The notes beneath the pieces are model-generated. The model worked only from the letters and a program-made list of their open reading frames with translations, was not told the origin of the DNA and searched no databases. Shown piece by piece: positions 7,205 to 15,547 of a DNA stretch of 64,000 nt. The position numbers and the translations under genes are program-made. The DNA lies in IMG/VR virus record IMGVR_UViG_3300018481_000001, positions 62,001 to 126,000 of that record, one strand, 5' to 3'. Position 1 is the first letter of the stretch; each line of letters begins with the position of its first letter. The DNA is from a virus.

Positions 7205-7481
7205 AGAAGCTACGCGCCGCAAGAGACAATTAGAGCGCTTGGTAGCGGCAGTAAATCCTCGTGTGGGTTATCCACTGGCCGATATGATTACGTTACCAAA
7301 TATATTAAAACTTAAATTACGCGATGGCGATTATGCAAAAGCCTACGCTGCGTTTGTTAAAGATAGAGGCCCTGAGTTGGCTTACGTAGCGATGCGCGTC
7401 TACATAGAGCCATTTTTATTTATGGTGTGCTGGGTACACTGGTGCCAGCACGTGAAAGAGACTCGTGGTAAAAGAGGATAA
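7194..7481 (+). CDS. Hypothetical protein, 95 aa
   Basis: Starts at the ATG overlapping the previous gene (MGNKEATRRKRQLERL), giving a basic N-terminal helix. The C-terminal third has a hydrophobic stretch (AYVAMRVYIEPFLFMVCWVHWC) that may be a membrane-associated helix. A longer in-frame start inside the previous gene is less likely. No family recognised. Confidence 0.55.
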   Translation: MGNKEATRRKRQLERLVAAVNPRVGYPLADMITLPNILKLKLRDGDYAKAYAAFVKDRGPELAYVAMRVYIEPFLFMVCWVHWCQHVKETRGKRG

Positions 7482-7483
7482 TC

Positions 7484-7861
7484 ATGAGTAATGGAACTGT
7501 ACGAGAAAGCAAAGCAATAGACCGTATACGTGACACGATTCCCCGAGAGTTTGTACATTTATATCGAGTAGATATACGAATGAACAACGGTGAAATCGCT
7601 TGTCCTGATATCGCGATTTGGCGCGAAGAACCATGCGAAGAACATGACACGGTTACGACAATGCCTGTGGCGGTCATTGATGTGGATAGCCGTGAAAATT
7701 ACGCGGATCCTGAATTCTATTTTTCAGGAGGTATTGTCGATTACGTTGTTTTTAATCCACTGACTAATGAAATACGTATTTATGAAAGTGCTACTGATTA
7801 CACAAGTTATGTGTCGCCAATGGAATTAGACTTAAATTGCGGCTGTGTAATTATTGTATAA
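7484..7861 (+). CDS. Uma2-like (PD-(D/E)XK fold) putative nuclease, 125 aa
   Basis: The core matches the DUF820/Uma2 pattern. CPDIAIW supplies the first Asp after a strand, PVAVIDVDS occupies the position of the second acidic strand (usually hhhEhhS, here D), and YFSGGIVDYVVFNPLTNEIRIYE matches the Y-x3-GV-x-YW-hhD-P module of the family. At 125 aa it is shorter than typical Uma2 proteins (about 180). GAGG lies 6 nt before the ATG. The Glu-to-Asp change means catalysis is uncertain. A host-takeover or anti-defence nuclease is possible. Confidence 0.55.
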   Translation: MSNGTVRESKAIDRIRDTIPREFVHLYRVDIRMNNGEIACPDIAIWREEPCEEHDTVTTMPVAVIDVDSRENYADPEFYFSGGIVDYVVFNPLTNEIRIYESATDYTSYVSPMELDLNCGCVIIV

Positions 7862-7864
7862 TGA

Positions 7865-8044
7865 TTACTCTAGATACGTACGCGAACTAAGCTTCTCACC
7901 GCACCAAGGGCAAAACGTAATATGCCACTTGGTATTCTTTTTAAATGTCCACGACCACCGTCCCATAAACCGAACACAAATGAGCGATGCTTCGGCAGCA
8001 GCGCTACAGCGATGATTTGGTTTTGGTTCTGATGTATCCACCAT
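7865..8044 (-). CDS. Small CPWCG zinc-finger protein, lone - strand gene, 59 aa
   Basis: The C-terminus HITFCPWCGEKLS is a widespread short-phage-protein signature (zinc knuckle), with a further Cys in NHRC and SLIC. An AGGTG lies 6 nt before the ATG at 8044, which favours it over the GTG at 8053. The gene is inserted in inverse orientation within a + strand run and is divergent from 8056, so it must have its own promoter. Confidence 0.6.
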   Translation of the reverse strand: MVDTSEPKPNHRCSAAAEASLICVRFMGRWSWTFKKNTKWHITFCPWCGEKLSSRTYLE

Positions 8045-8055
8045 GGCAGGCACCT

Positions 8056-8235
8056 ATGCGTAAATTAAAAATCGAAATCACGCTTGAAGACGATGTGTTT
8101 GAGCGTGAATTAGAGCACGAAGTGTCTGTACTACTAAATCACGTGGCAGAGCGTATCGGTTCAGGGTTAAACGAGGGCAAGATACGTAGCACGGAAGGCA
8201 ACACGTGTGGCAAGTGGGCTATTATCGGTAAGTAG
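8056..8235 (+). CDS. Small hypothetical protein, 59 aa
   Basis: Starts at the internal ATG (MRKLKIEITLEDDVFERELEHEV), placing it 11 nt from the divergent - strand gene. The C-terminal GLNEGKIRSTEGNTCGKWAI resembles the GxxxGxLxDxNGNxVGxW pattern found in small phage proteins of unknown function. Confidence 0.6.
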   Translation: MRKLKIEITLEDDVFERELEHEVSVLLNHVAERIGSGLNEGKIRSTEGNTCGKWAIIGK

Positions 8236-8291
8236 GCGCGCGCATTTATTTTGTACCCAAGAACCTAAGCTGCGGCGCCCATGGTGGAAAA

Positions 8292-8504
8292 ATGGGCCTA
8301 ACTTTCAAAAAACCACGCCGTCGTACTGAAGTGCACTACACCGACTTGCCGCCTGAGCCATATTGCGAGAGCAAGCGGGTGTCGTTCTTGTGGTCGCGCA
8401 AATTGGAGAATGTGACCTGCCCTGATTGCCTAAGAATGTTGGGGTTAGACAACAATGCCGATTTACAAAATAAAGAGAATATTGGCCGTAGAGCAAGTGG
8501 TTGA
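8292..8504 (+). CDS. Small Cys protein, 70 aa
   Basis: Basic N-terminus (MGLTFKKPRRR), then a single C (YCES) and VTCPDCLRMLG, giving three cysteines plus a possible His ligand (VHYT). GGTGG lies 5 nt before the ATG. It overlaps the following gene by 50 nt in another frame. Function unknown. Confidence 0.55.
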   Translation: MGLTFKKPRRRTEVHYTDLPPEPYCESKRVSFLWSRKLENVTCPDCLRMLGLDNNADLQNKENIGRRASG

Positions 8505-8634
8505 GATAGATGCGGCAGATATTGATGCTGCATTGACAATAGCACGTAGCGCTTTAGGTAATCCGCTGCCGTGGGAAACCAGGCACGAAGAAACCTTGGA
8601 TATTAGAGAAGATGGAAAAGAAAACAAAACTTAA
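8455..8634 (+). CDS. Small hypothetical protein, 59 aa
   Basis: A 59-codon frame (MPIYKIKRILAVEQVVEIDA..., ending EDGKENKT) bridging the genes at 8292 and 8612 with overlaps at both ends. A strand followed by a helix starting DAADIDAALTIARSAL resembles small phage proteins that share this beta-alpha plan. Its coding appearance and the fact that it fills the gap support it. Confidence 0.5.
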   Translation: MPIYKIKRILAVEQVVEIDAADIDAALTIARSALGNPLPWETRHEETLDIREDGKENKT

Positions 8635-8959
8635 TACGCCCTGGCCCAAGTGGGCGGCCATGGCTGTAGGCATGGATGTTAATGGACTATATGATCGTGC
8701 GCTCGATGCGTGGGAGTCGGGGGAAGACGCAGATACGTGGCGGCAGCAACATATTGTGAAACCTGCGCTTACGCTGGCAGGTTTAGAAGATGCATTACGT
8801 GAATTGGTGCCTGATTTTTCTTGTGAATACGATAATTTTGGACAAATAGTTATTTACACGGGGCGCATGCTGAGCGAAACCGGCACATTGGTGCCGTTGG
8901 TATTTGACGAGCGCGATGAACCCGAAGGGGATAACCATGATGCTAAACCAGACGAATAA
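8612..8959 (+). CDS. WxxGEDxxxWR module protein, 115 aa
   Basis: Residues 10-50 contain PWPKWAAMAVG, then ALDAWESGEDADTWRQQH. The next gene carries the same elements (TWLEWARAA, AMTAWRNGEDPTEWRKHM), so the two are tandem paralogs. This AW-x-x-GEDP-x-x-W motif occurs in short phage proteins of unknown role. The extra C-terminal half here (PDFSCEYDNFGQIVIYTG...) is acidic. Confidence 0.65.
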   Translation: MEKKTKLNTPWPKWAAMAVGMDVNGLYDRALDAWESGEDADTWRQQHIVKPALTLAGLEDALRELVPDFSCEYDNFGQIVIYTGRMLSETGTLVPLVFDERDEPEGDNHDAKPDE

Positions 8960-9158
8960 AGAGGGGCTGACCTGGCTGGAATGGGCACGTGCTGCAACGG
9001 TGTACGACGACAATGTGATGTCGCGCTTTGGCGACCCAAATACGATTTACATAGAGTTTGATAAGGCGATGACCGCGTGGCGCAACGGGGAAGACCCGAC
9101 CGAGTGGCGCAAACACATGGAAGAACGCCTGAGCCAGGTAGTCGTACATTTGGAGTAA
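8937..9158 (+). CDS. WxxGEDPxxWR module protein, 73 aa
   Basis: Begins at the ATG-ATG overlapping the end of the previous gene and carries the same W-rich module in shorter form (LTWLEWARAA ... AMTAWRNGEDPTEWRKHMEERL). It is a tandem paralog of 8612-8959. Unknown function. Confidence 0.65.
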   Translation: MMLNQTNKEGLTWLEWARAATVYDDNVMSRFGDPNTIYIEFDKAMTAWRNGEDPTEWRKHMEERLSQVVVHLE

Positions 9159-9173
9159 TGGTATGTTGGCCGC

Positions 9174-9560
9174 ATGAACCACGGCCAAATTTTAGTTTTA
9201 CTAGAGAGCCCCTACGGCAGCAAAGACGACGCAGTGGTGGAAGCAAACGTAGAGTTTGCTCGCGCCTGCGCTCGTGATTGTTTTATGCGTGGGGAGTATC
9301 CTTTTCCGTCGCATATTTTATATACGCAAAAAGGGATATTGGACGACCGTATACCCGAAGAGCGCGCCATGGGGATTGCTGCGGGGTTGGCCTGGGGGTC
9401 TTATGCCGCCAAGACAGTGGTGTACTTGGACCGTGGTATGAGTTCTGGAATGAAGCTTGGAATTACGCGGGCCAAGGAGGAAAATCGACCAATTGAATAT
9501 AGATATTTAAACGAAGACAATGACACAGGACAAGACCCTGAGAGTGTGTGGGGCGTTTAG
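9174..9560 (+). CDS. DUF7768/DUF4406-like protein (nucleoside 2-deoxyribosyltransferase-like fold), 128 aa
   Basis: The protein begins with a strand and SPYG loop (ILVLLESPYGSKDD), then a helix with ARDCFMRGEYPFPSHILYTQ, a LDDRIPEER segment, AVVYLDRG-type strand (KTVVYLDRGMSSGM) and GMKLGITRA. This is the standard order of the small phage NDT-like family, in which the SSGM-x-x-GI motif takes the place of the catalytic-Glu loop of true NDTs. Here Lys follows GM, so transferase activity is doubtful. A role in nucleotide or NAD-related metabolism is inferred. Confidence 0.65.
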   Translation: MNHGQILVLLESPYGSKDDAVVEANVEFARACARDCFMRGEYPFPSHILYTQKGILDDRIPEERAMGIAAGLAWGSYAAKTVVYLDRGMSSGMKLGITRAKEENRPIEYRYLNEDNDTGQDPESVWGV

Positions 9561-9568
9561 CGCATACG

Positions 9569-9692
9569 CGCGCCCGCCTAAGAGCGAAGCATATATCGAA
9601 AAATTCAACTAGGCATCTAGCGCAAGCGCTAGGTGCCTTATTTATTTATTTTTTAGTTGTAGATACATTGGACCTGACGCGCCCGCCTAAGA
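9569..9692 (+). repeat. 15-bp direct repeat flanking a terminator
   Basis: CGCGCCCGCCTAAGA occurs exactly at 9569-9583 and 9678-9692, 109 bp apart, on either side of the terminator hairpin and just before the fibre cassette. It could be a recombination scar or protein-binding site. Confidence 0.6.
9611..9655 (+). terminator. Rho-independent terminator
   Basis: AGGCATCTAGCGC pairs with GCGCTAGGTGCCT (9611-9638, one G-U pair, AA loop), followed by a T-rich run to 9655. It separates the accessory genes from the tail-fibre cassette. Confidence 0.8.
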
Positions 9693-9716
9693 TCCCAACA
9701 CACGGGAGCGCGAAAG

Positions 9717-10466
9717 ATGCCTGCAGCAATCATTTTACGACAGGGTCTGACTGTAGGAGACGCAGGCAAAGCGCTCCTCGTTCAGCTCAACACATTGGTT
9801 CAATGCACGTGCGACGGGTCAGCGTCTTCTTATCTGTGGACGCTCTTGGACGTACCTGTGCGCTCGTTGCTCACGCGCGGGACCACAGGCATTGACCCAA
9901 CGTTTTCATTTACGCCTGATGTAGTAGGCACGTATTTGGTTTCGTTGAAAACTAATAATTCAGCATTGGCGGCAGACAATACCACCAATATTGCTTTTAT
10001 ATTGACCAGCGGCACAAATCGCATGGGCTGGCGATATAAAGCCGCTGGCGAATCCCAAGAAGACTCACGCACCGCCACCGATTTGAGTGGCGGCAGTCTC
10101 AATTTCCCCAACAACGTAAATACACGCGGCTGGGCAACGCAAGACGATATTGAGCGTGAGCAAATTGAAAAATCGGTGTACGAAGTAAATACTGCACTGA
10201 GCAATGGAAAACTAATTAGGGTTAAGTCGAGCACTGGCCTAATTGACTCAGCCTATTTGCCTCCCCAAGCTGCGCAGCCATTTAATTTTGTGCAAAATGC
10301 GCCAGCTACCACATGGGTGGTGGCGCACGGTCTGGGTAGATATCCGTCGATTGTTATTGTGGACAGCGATGGAGCCGAAGTTATTGGTGACGTTGTACAC
10401 AATACCAATAACCAAGCAACTTTAACTTTTAGCGAAGCCATTACGGGTATCGCGGTGTGTAACTAA
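9717..10466 (+). CDS. Tail-fibre-associated protein with C-terminal fibre domain, 249 aa
   Basis: The N-terminal part (about residues 25-105) looks like an Ig/PKD-type beta sandwich (YLWTLLDVP..., PTFSFTPDVVGTYLVSLK). The C-terminal 60 residues (FNFVQNAPATTWVVAHGLGRYPSIVIVDSDGAEVIGD...) match a small domain common in phage fibres and spikes. GGGAG precedes the ATG. First gene of the fibre cassette, probably a fibre base or chaperone-like attachment protein. Confidence 0.65.
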   Translation: MPAAIILRQGLTVGDAGKALLVQLNTLVQCTCDGSASSYLWTLLDVPVRSLLTRGTTGIDPTFSFTPDVVGTYLVSLKTNNSALAADNTTNIAFILTSGTNRMGWRYKAAGESQEDSRTATDLSGGSLNFPNNVNTRGWATQDDIEREQIEKSVYEVNTALSNGKLIRVKSSTGLIDSAYLPPQAAQPFNFVQNAPATTWVVAHGLGRYPSIVIVDSDGAEVIGDVVHNTNNQATLTFSEAITGIAVCN

Positions 10467-10478
10467 GGAGATTTAGAC

Positions 10479-11465
10479 ATGACGCGCAGAATCCTCACCA
10501 CACTCGATATGGCGAATAATGAGATTCACAATTTGAGGATTGAGAATCGTTCTGGGGCACCCGGTAGCCCCGTACCCGGTAACGTTTGGTTTAATACGGC
10601 CACAGGCACGGTAGAGTTTCGCGGTAACTCGGGTACGTTGAATTTTAGTGCACGTTCGAGCCATACGGGTACGCAGACAGCGAGCACCATTAGTGACTTG
10701 GCGTCTGTCGTAAAATCCTACGCGCTGAGCGATTTCGCAGCGCCTACCACAGACCTGGATTTGGGCGTAGCAACGCGCAAGATTGCGAATCTTAAGTCCG
10801 GTACAAATGCCAACGATGCCGTTAATTATGGACAGCTGCAGGCTGCGCAATTTGGTACCGACTGGAAAGACGCAGTGCGTGCAGCGAGCACGGCCAACGT
10901 AACGCTCAGTGGTTTGCAGACCATTGACGGTGTTTCTTTGATAGCCGGTGACCGTGTTTTGTTGAAGGACCAAACGGTTCCCAATAGCAACGGTATTTAT
11001 ATTGTTGCAGCAGGAGCCTGGACGCGCGCAGCGGATGCTGCCCAAGGCACACTGAGCGCCAATGCGTCTATGTTTATTGAAGAAGGTACGGCAAATGGAG
11101 ATTCTCAGTTTAGGCTCACGACCAACAATCCAATTACCGTAGGCTCAACGAGTCTAAGTTTTTCGCAAATTGGCGGCGCCACCACGTACAACGCAGGCGC
11201 AGGGTTGACACTAACCGGGTCCAACTTTGCGTTGGATACTGCGATTGCGGTGCGTAAGTATTCTTCGAATGTGGGCGATGGGACGTCGACCAACGTGGCT
11301 ATTTCGCATGGTCTGGGTACCAACGATATTACGGTTGCTGTGTACCAGATTTCTGATGGCGCCGATGTCGATTGCGACATTGTCCGCACGAGCACGAATA
11401 TTGTGACGCTCGGATTTATTGCAGCACCCGCGAATGCAGCGTTGCGCATTGTGGTGCACGGATAA
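10479..11465 (+). CDS. Tail fibre protein, 328 aa
   Basis: Contains a characteristic fibre module at about residues 125-215: DAVRAASTANVTLSG, QTIDGVSLIAGDRVLLKDQ, NGIYIV, GAWTRAADA. A C-terminal domain (NVGDGTSTNVAISHGLGTNDITVAVYQ) closes it; both are typical of phage and prophage fibre proteins. AAGGAG lies upstream of the ATG. It precedes three related long fibres. Confidence 0.75.
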   Translation: MTRRILTTLDMANNEIHNLRIENRSGAPGSPVPGNVWFNTATGTVEFRGNSGTLNFSARSSHTGTQTASTISDLASVVKSYALSDFAAPTTDLDLGVATRKIANLKSGTNANDAVNYGQLQAAQFGTDWKDAVRAASTANVTLSGLQTIDGVSLIAGDRVLLKDQTVPNSNGIYIVAAGAWTRAADAAQGTLSANASMFIEEGTANGDSQFRLTTNNPITVGSTSLSFSQIGGATTYNAGAGLTLTGSNFALDTAIAVRKYSSNVGDGTSTNVAISHGLGTNDITVAVYQISDGADVDCDIVRTSTNIVTLGFIAAPANAALRIVVHG

Positions 11466-11471
11466 TTCAAC

Positions 11472-13436
11472 ATGGCTAAAAAAGCTCTTGGCTATACCAC
11501 AAATTCTTCTCTGCCTATTGCAGTGGGGGATACGACACCCAATCCTGGACAGCCGGGAGTGAGTGTTTGGTCAACCATTGAAAACAGCGAAGTGTGGTGG
11601 AATGGTGTTTCCTGGGAAAAACCAGGGCTCACACTGTCCAATGGATATCCTGCCGATATTGGGAATTACCCCTCGAGTGGTGTGCAGACCGTGGCGGCGC
11701 GCGGAGACCATATCCATGCGCACGGGCAGCAGTCTGACCCTACGCAGCATGCGCTGGTGACGTATGACGAAGCCGGGTTTATGTCGCCTGAGGACAAGCT
11801 CGCGCTCGATACGATGACCCAGGGCCCAGGGGGTGTAGAGCTCGCGGTAATTACGGCAGCGCCTGTACAAGACAGTGGGTCTGTGGGTGTGTCGGAGAAG
11901 GCGGCGCGTGAGGACCATGCGCATGCCCACGGGGCACAGACCGACGGGACCATGCACGCAGCGGCGTCGAGCGGAGCCGCCGGGTTTATGACCTCTGCCC
12001 AATTTACGAAATTGGCGGGGGTTGAACCCAATGCTCAAGTGGTGACGCTCGCGCGCATGAATAGTGCGACGGGGCGGGATGCAACGGTGGACGGCACCAA
12101 GCTAGATACAATTGCGGAAGGAGCAACGAACACTCTGGCACCCCCGCTGGCACCTTCGAGCGCACCTCCAGCAATAGGGTCAGCGGGTGTAACAGGGACC
12201 CCAGGCACATACGCTACCGCCACGCACTCTCACGCGGGCGTCACCAGTTTTAATAGTCGCCAAGGCGCGATAAGCCCTGCGACGGGTGATTATCACACAG
12301 GGCACATTGGCAATCAGTCGAGTGTAGATGGCACCACTGCGACGGATGCATTAAATTATATTGCCAATACTTTAATTAACGGCAAGGCCGAAAAGACTAC
12401 AACCATTACAGCAGGCTCTGGACTTACCGGTGGGGGCAGTCTTGCGGCCGATCTCACGTTATCTGTGGGAGTTATTAATAATACGCAGCATGGAAATCAA
12501 ATAGGCGGCAGTCTCCATGCGTTGGCTACGACAACAACGCATGGCTTTATGTCGGGTCCCGATAAACAAATCCTTGATGACCTTGCAATCGCGAGTGCAA
12601 GTGGGGGTTTTACGGCAACGCCACAGGCCGAACAGGTTGTGGCACAAGCCACAGGGCATTTGTACGTACAACAAGTCGCTGGGCGCGAGATGTTGGCGTT
12701 TGCACCAAGAAATAATACATTATCAAATATTCTTCAGCCACATTTGGGTGCCACACGGTTTGGTTTTTACCAAGGTGGCGGCTACAGCGGGCCGGTTCTT
12801 TTTAATTGGCAAGAAGCTACGACGGGCACTGTTTCCACCAATCAGGGTGGCGTTGGCATTACTGCCGCAGGTGTAGGGTACGCAACGGCAGCCGTTGCGG
12901 GGTCGAGTGCCTCTACCAAAATGCAAAATTGGGCGGTAAGTCGTTCGGGCGGGTCCTGGAATGGGTTTCATTATATTTGCCACTTCTCATTCACAGATGC
13001 TGCGACCCTTCCCGCTCGATGGTTTGTGGGCTTGACCCATTATTCAACGTCGATGAGTAATAGTGCCGAAACTTCAGACCAACTCGCATTTCTTATTGGC
13101 GTGGGCATGGATTCTGGCGATACAAGCATAAAATTTATTACGACTACGGATGCGCTGATCGATAAACTAATTCTTGATACAACAATGGTAAAACCATTTT
13201 CAGTAGAAACGTCGCCGCATCATTACGAGTTACATCTTTATGCGCGGCCGGGTCTAAATGCCAAAGCAACATACATGTTAAAGCGCCTCGATAAAGCTCC
13301 TAAAGAGCTGGTATCGGGTGAGCAGACACTTTGGCAAGATGCGTTTTACGTGCCCACGGTTTACTGTAATAATTTTATTTCTGCGAGCGCGAAACAGGTC
13401 GTCGTACACTCTCAGTACTTGGAAAGCAACAGGTAG
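11472..13436 (+). CDS. Tail fibre with His-rich repeats, 654 aa (tandem paralog 1)
   Basis: The N-terminus (ALGYTTNSSLPI, NPGQPGVSVWSTIENSEVWWNG) is shared with the next two genes. It is followed by two repeats ending in DHIHAHG and DHAHAHG, with GFMTSAQFTKLAGV segments between. The middle (residues about 250-380) has a different linker with TTITAGSGLTGGG. The C-terminal ~240 residues are a domain conserved among all three (LYVQQVAGREMLAFAP ... GFHYICHF ... WFVGL). HxH motifs resemble the metal-binding motifs of trimeric fibre shafts such as T4 gp37. Probably a receptor-binding fibre. Confidence 0.75.
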   Translation: MAKKALGYTTNSSLPIAVGDTTPNPGQPGVSVWSTIENSEVWWNGVSWEKPGLTLSNGYPADIGNYPSSGVQTVAARGDHIHAHGQQSDPTQHALVTYDEAGFMSPEDKLALDTMTQGPGGVELAVITAAPVQDSGSVGVSEKAAREDHAHAHGAQTDGTMHAAASSGAAGFMTSAQFTKLAGVEPNAQVVTLARMNSATGRDATVDGTKLDTIAEGATNTLAPPLAPSSAPPAIGSAGVTGTPGTYATATHSHAGVTSFNSRQGAISPATGDYHTGHIGNQSSVDGTTATDALNYIANTLINGKAEKTTTITAGSGLTGGGSLAADLTLSVGVINNTQHGNQIGGSLHALATTTTHGFMSGPDKQILDDLAIASASGGFTATPQAEQVVAQATGHLYVQQVAGREMLAFAPRNNTLSNILQPHLGATRFGFYQGGGYSGPVLFNWQEATTGTVSTNQGGVGITAAGVGYATAAVAGSSASTKMQNWAVSRSGGSWNGFHYICHFSFTDAATLPARWFVGLTHYSTSMSNSAETSDQLAFLIGVGMDSGDTSIKFITTTDALIDKLILDTTMVKPFSVETSPHHYELHLYARPGLNAKATYMLKRLDKAPKELVSGEQTLWQDAFYVPTVYCNNFISASAKQVVVHSQYLESNR

Positions 13437-13442
13437 GCTGGC

Positions 13443-15539
13443 ATGAGTAAAAAAATTCTCAACTACGTTGCGCCCCCCGCACTGGCCATTACTTCGGGTG
13501 CAACGACGCCAAATCCTGGGATTGCGGGTATTTCTGTTTGGTCTACGATCGAGCAGAAAATGGTGACGTGGAACGGAACGTCCTGGATTTCCGGGGGTAT
13601 TACTCTGGGGTCAAGTGCAGCAGTGGATATTGCAATTGCGAGTAGCCCTGGCGCTGCTGTGACAGCTGCGCGTAGTGACCACGTGCACGCCCATGGCAAT
13701 TTGTCTGTGGGTAACTTGCACGCGTTGGCAACCGGGTCGCTGCATGGATTTATGTCTTCTGCTGATTTTACGAAATTGGCAGGAATTGCAGCGGGGGCGA
13801 CTGCGACGCCTTTGTCGACAGTAAATCCTTCGGCAGTGAGTACGGCGGCAGCCATTGGTAGCAGTATTCAAGCGGCCAAGGCAGACCACGTACACGCACA
13901 CGGGGCGCAACCTTTGGGGGATGGGACAAGCCACGCGGTAGTAAATGGAACTACCGCCGGATTTATGTCCTCGGCCGATTATACAAAATTGGCAGGCATT
14001 GCGCCGGGAGCTGGTTCGACGCCTTTGTCGCTTGTGGCGCCCCCGGCGATTCAAGTCACGGGTGCTGTGGGCACGAGCAGTTCGGTGGCTCGAGGCGACC
14101 ACGTGCACGCTCATGGGGCGCAAACTGACGGTACCTTGCACGGGCTTGCAACGGGTTCGCTTAATGGATTTATGTCTCCTGCTCAATTTACGAAATTGGC
14201 GGGCATTGCGACGGGAGCAACAGCGACGACTTTGAGTACGACGACGCCGACGGCTATTGGAGTGACGGGGGCAGCAGGTAGTGGCACGTCGGCATCAAAG
14301 TTTGATCACGTGCATGCGCATGGGGTGCAGACCGATGGGACGCTGCATGCATTGGCTACTGGCAGCGTAAATGGATTCATGTCCGCCGCTGATTTTACGA
14401 AATTGGCGGGGATTGCAGCGGGAGCGACCGCAGCGCCTTATGGAAGCACAACGCCTACGACGCTGTCTTTGACAGCAACAGGTGCTGTAGGCGTAGCAAC
14501 GGCTATTTCTAGGGCGGACCACACACACCCGCACGGAAACCAAACGATAACTACGTTGCATGCTGTAGCAACGGGATCTGCAAATGGATTTTTGTCTTCG
14601 GCAAATTTTACGAAATTGGCCGGAATACCATTAACAACGGTAACTAGCGCGGGTGCTGGAGACGTTGGGAAAATCCCAGTTTTGGATTCTACTGGGCGAA
14701 TCGACGCAAGTCTCGCCAGTGCGGGCTCTTTTGATGTATCTCAAAATACGATTACTTTTACAGATCAAGCAGAACAATTAAATACAGCAACTACAGGCGC
14801 TAAGCTTTATGTTGCGAATTTTGCGGAACGTCGAATGCTAGTGCTGGCCGCGCCAAATTCTGCGCCAATGCAACCGCTACAACCGTGTCTAGGTACGGGG
14901 CATATTGCAGTTTGGAATCCGGCCGGAAGTGCAGGAGCCGGTTTTGGATTTTTGGATGTAACTGTAGGCACAATTGTATATGCCACAGGAATAAATTCAG
15001 GATCCAATGCCACGATTTCGACGGGTTCAGCTAATAATAGTTTGGCTTATTTGCGTAATGCTTGGGGCGTTTCACGCACGTTTGGTTTCCATTATATTGC
15101 ACAATTTCAATTAGCGACTGTGGCAACCCGCTGGTTTGTTGGATTGAGCAGTGCGCCACTAGGGTCAGGAGACCCGGCTGCGCAGCCAGTTAATCTCATT
15201 GGATTTGGACAAGAAACTGGTGACAGTCTTATCAGTATTATTACATCGACAGCCGTCGGAGGCCAACAAGTAAAGGTACCGTTTACGGGCTGGCCTACCC
15301 CAACACCCAATACATCTACCTATGAAGCACATATTTTTTGTTCTGCAGCGGATACAACAAAAGTCGGGTACATGCTTCGAAGAATTCAGGTAACTCCGAA
15401 CGTAATTGTTTCTGGAATTATTAGTACAGGTCTGCCAGACCCAACCGTTACGGTAAATCCAATAATTTGGCTATCCAATGGTTTGGTAGGTGACTTCCAA
15501 ATCATGCGGCTTACGTCGCAGTACCATGAAAGGTATTGA
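13443..15539 (+). CDS. Tail fibre with five His-rich repeats, 698 aa (tandem paralog 2)
   Basis: Same N-terminal NPGIAGISVWSTIEQ module, then five repeats of about 65-70 residues. Each repeat has an Ala/Thr/Ser-rich spacer, DHVHAHG, a ThrLeuHisAla-type strand and GFMSxADFTKLAGI. The C-terminal domain is homologous to that of the flanking genes (FGFHYIAQF, TRWFVGLSS, YEAHIF). The regularity implies a repetitive trimeric shaft with one HxHxH metal site per repeat. Confidence 0.75.
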   Translation: MSKKILNYVAPPALAITSGATTPNPGIAGISVWSTIEQKMVTWNGTSWISGGITLGSSAAVDIAIASSPGAAVTAARSDHVHAHGNLSVGNLHALATGSLHGFMSSADFTKLAGIAAGATATPLSTVNPSAVSTAAAIGSSIQAAKADHVHAHGAQPLGDGTSHAVVNGTTAGFMSSADYTKLAGIAPGAGSTPLSLVAPPAIQVTGAVGTSSSVARGDHVHAHGAQTDGTLHGLATGSLNGFMSPAQFTKLAGIATGATATTLSTTTPTAIGVTGAAGSGTSASKFDHVHAHGVQTDGTLHALATGSVNGFMSAADFTKLAGIAAGATAAPYGSTTPTTLSLTATGAVGVATAISRADHTHPHGNQTITTLHAVATGSANGFLSSANFTKLAGIPLTTVTSAGAGDVGKIPVLDSTGRIDASLASAGSFDVSQNTITFTDQAEQLNTATTGAKLYVANFAERRMLVLAAPNSAPMQPLQPCLGTGHIAVWNPAGSAGAGFGFLDVTVGTIVYATGINSGSNATISTGSANNSLAYLRNAWGVSRTFGFHYIAQFQLATVATRWFVGLSSAPLGSGDPAAQPVNLIGFGQETGDSLISIITSTAVGGQQVKVPFTGWPTPTPNTSTYEAHIFCSAADTTKVGYMLRRIQVTPNVIVSGIISTGLPDPTVTVNPIIWLSNGLVGDFQIMRLTSQYHERY

Positions 15540-15547
15540 GGTAAAGT

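Noticed and set aside
10473-11045. 190-codon - strand frame opposite the fibre gene
   Set aside because: Shadow of the fibre gene; Cys/Arg-rich nonsense composition.
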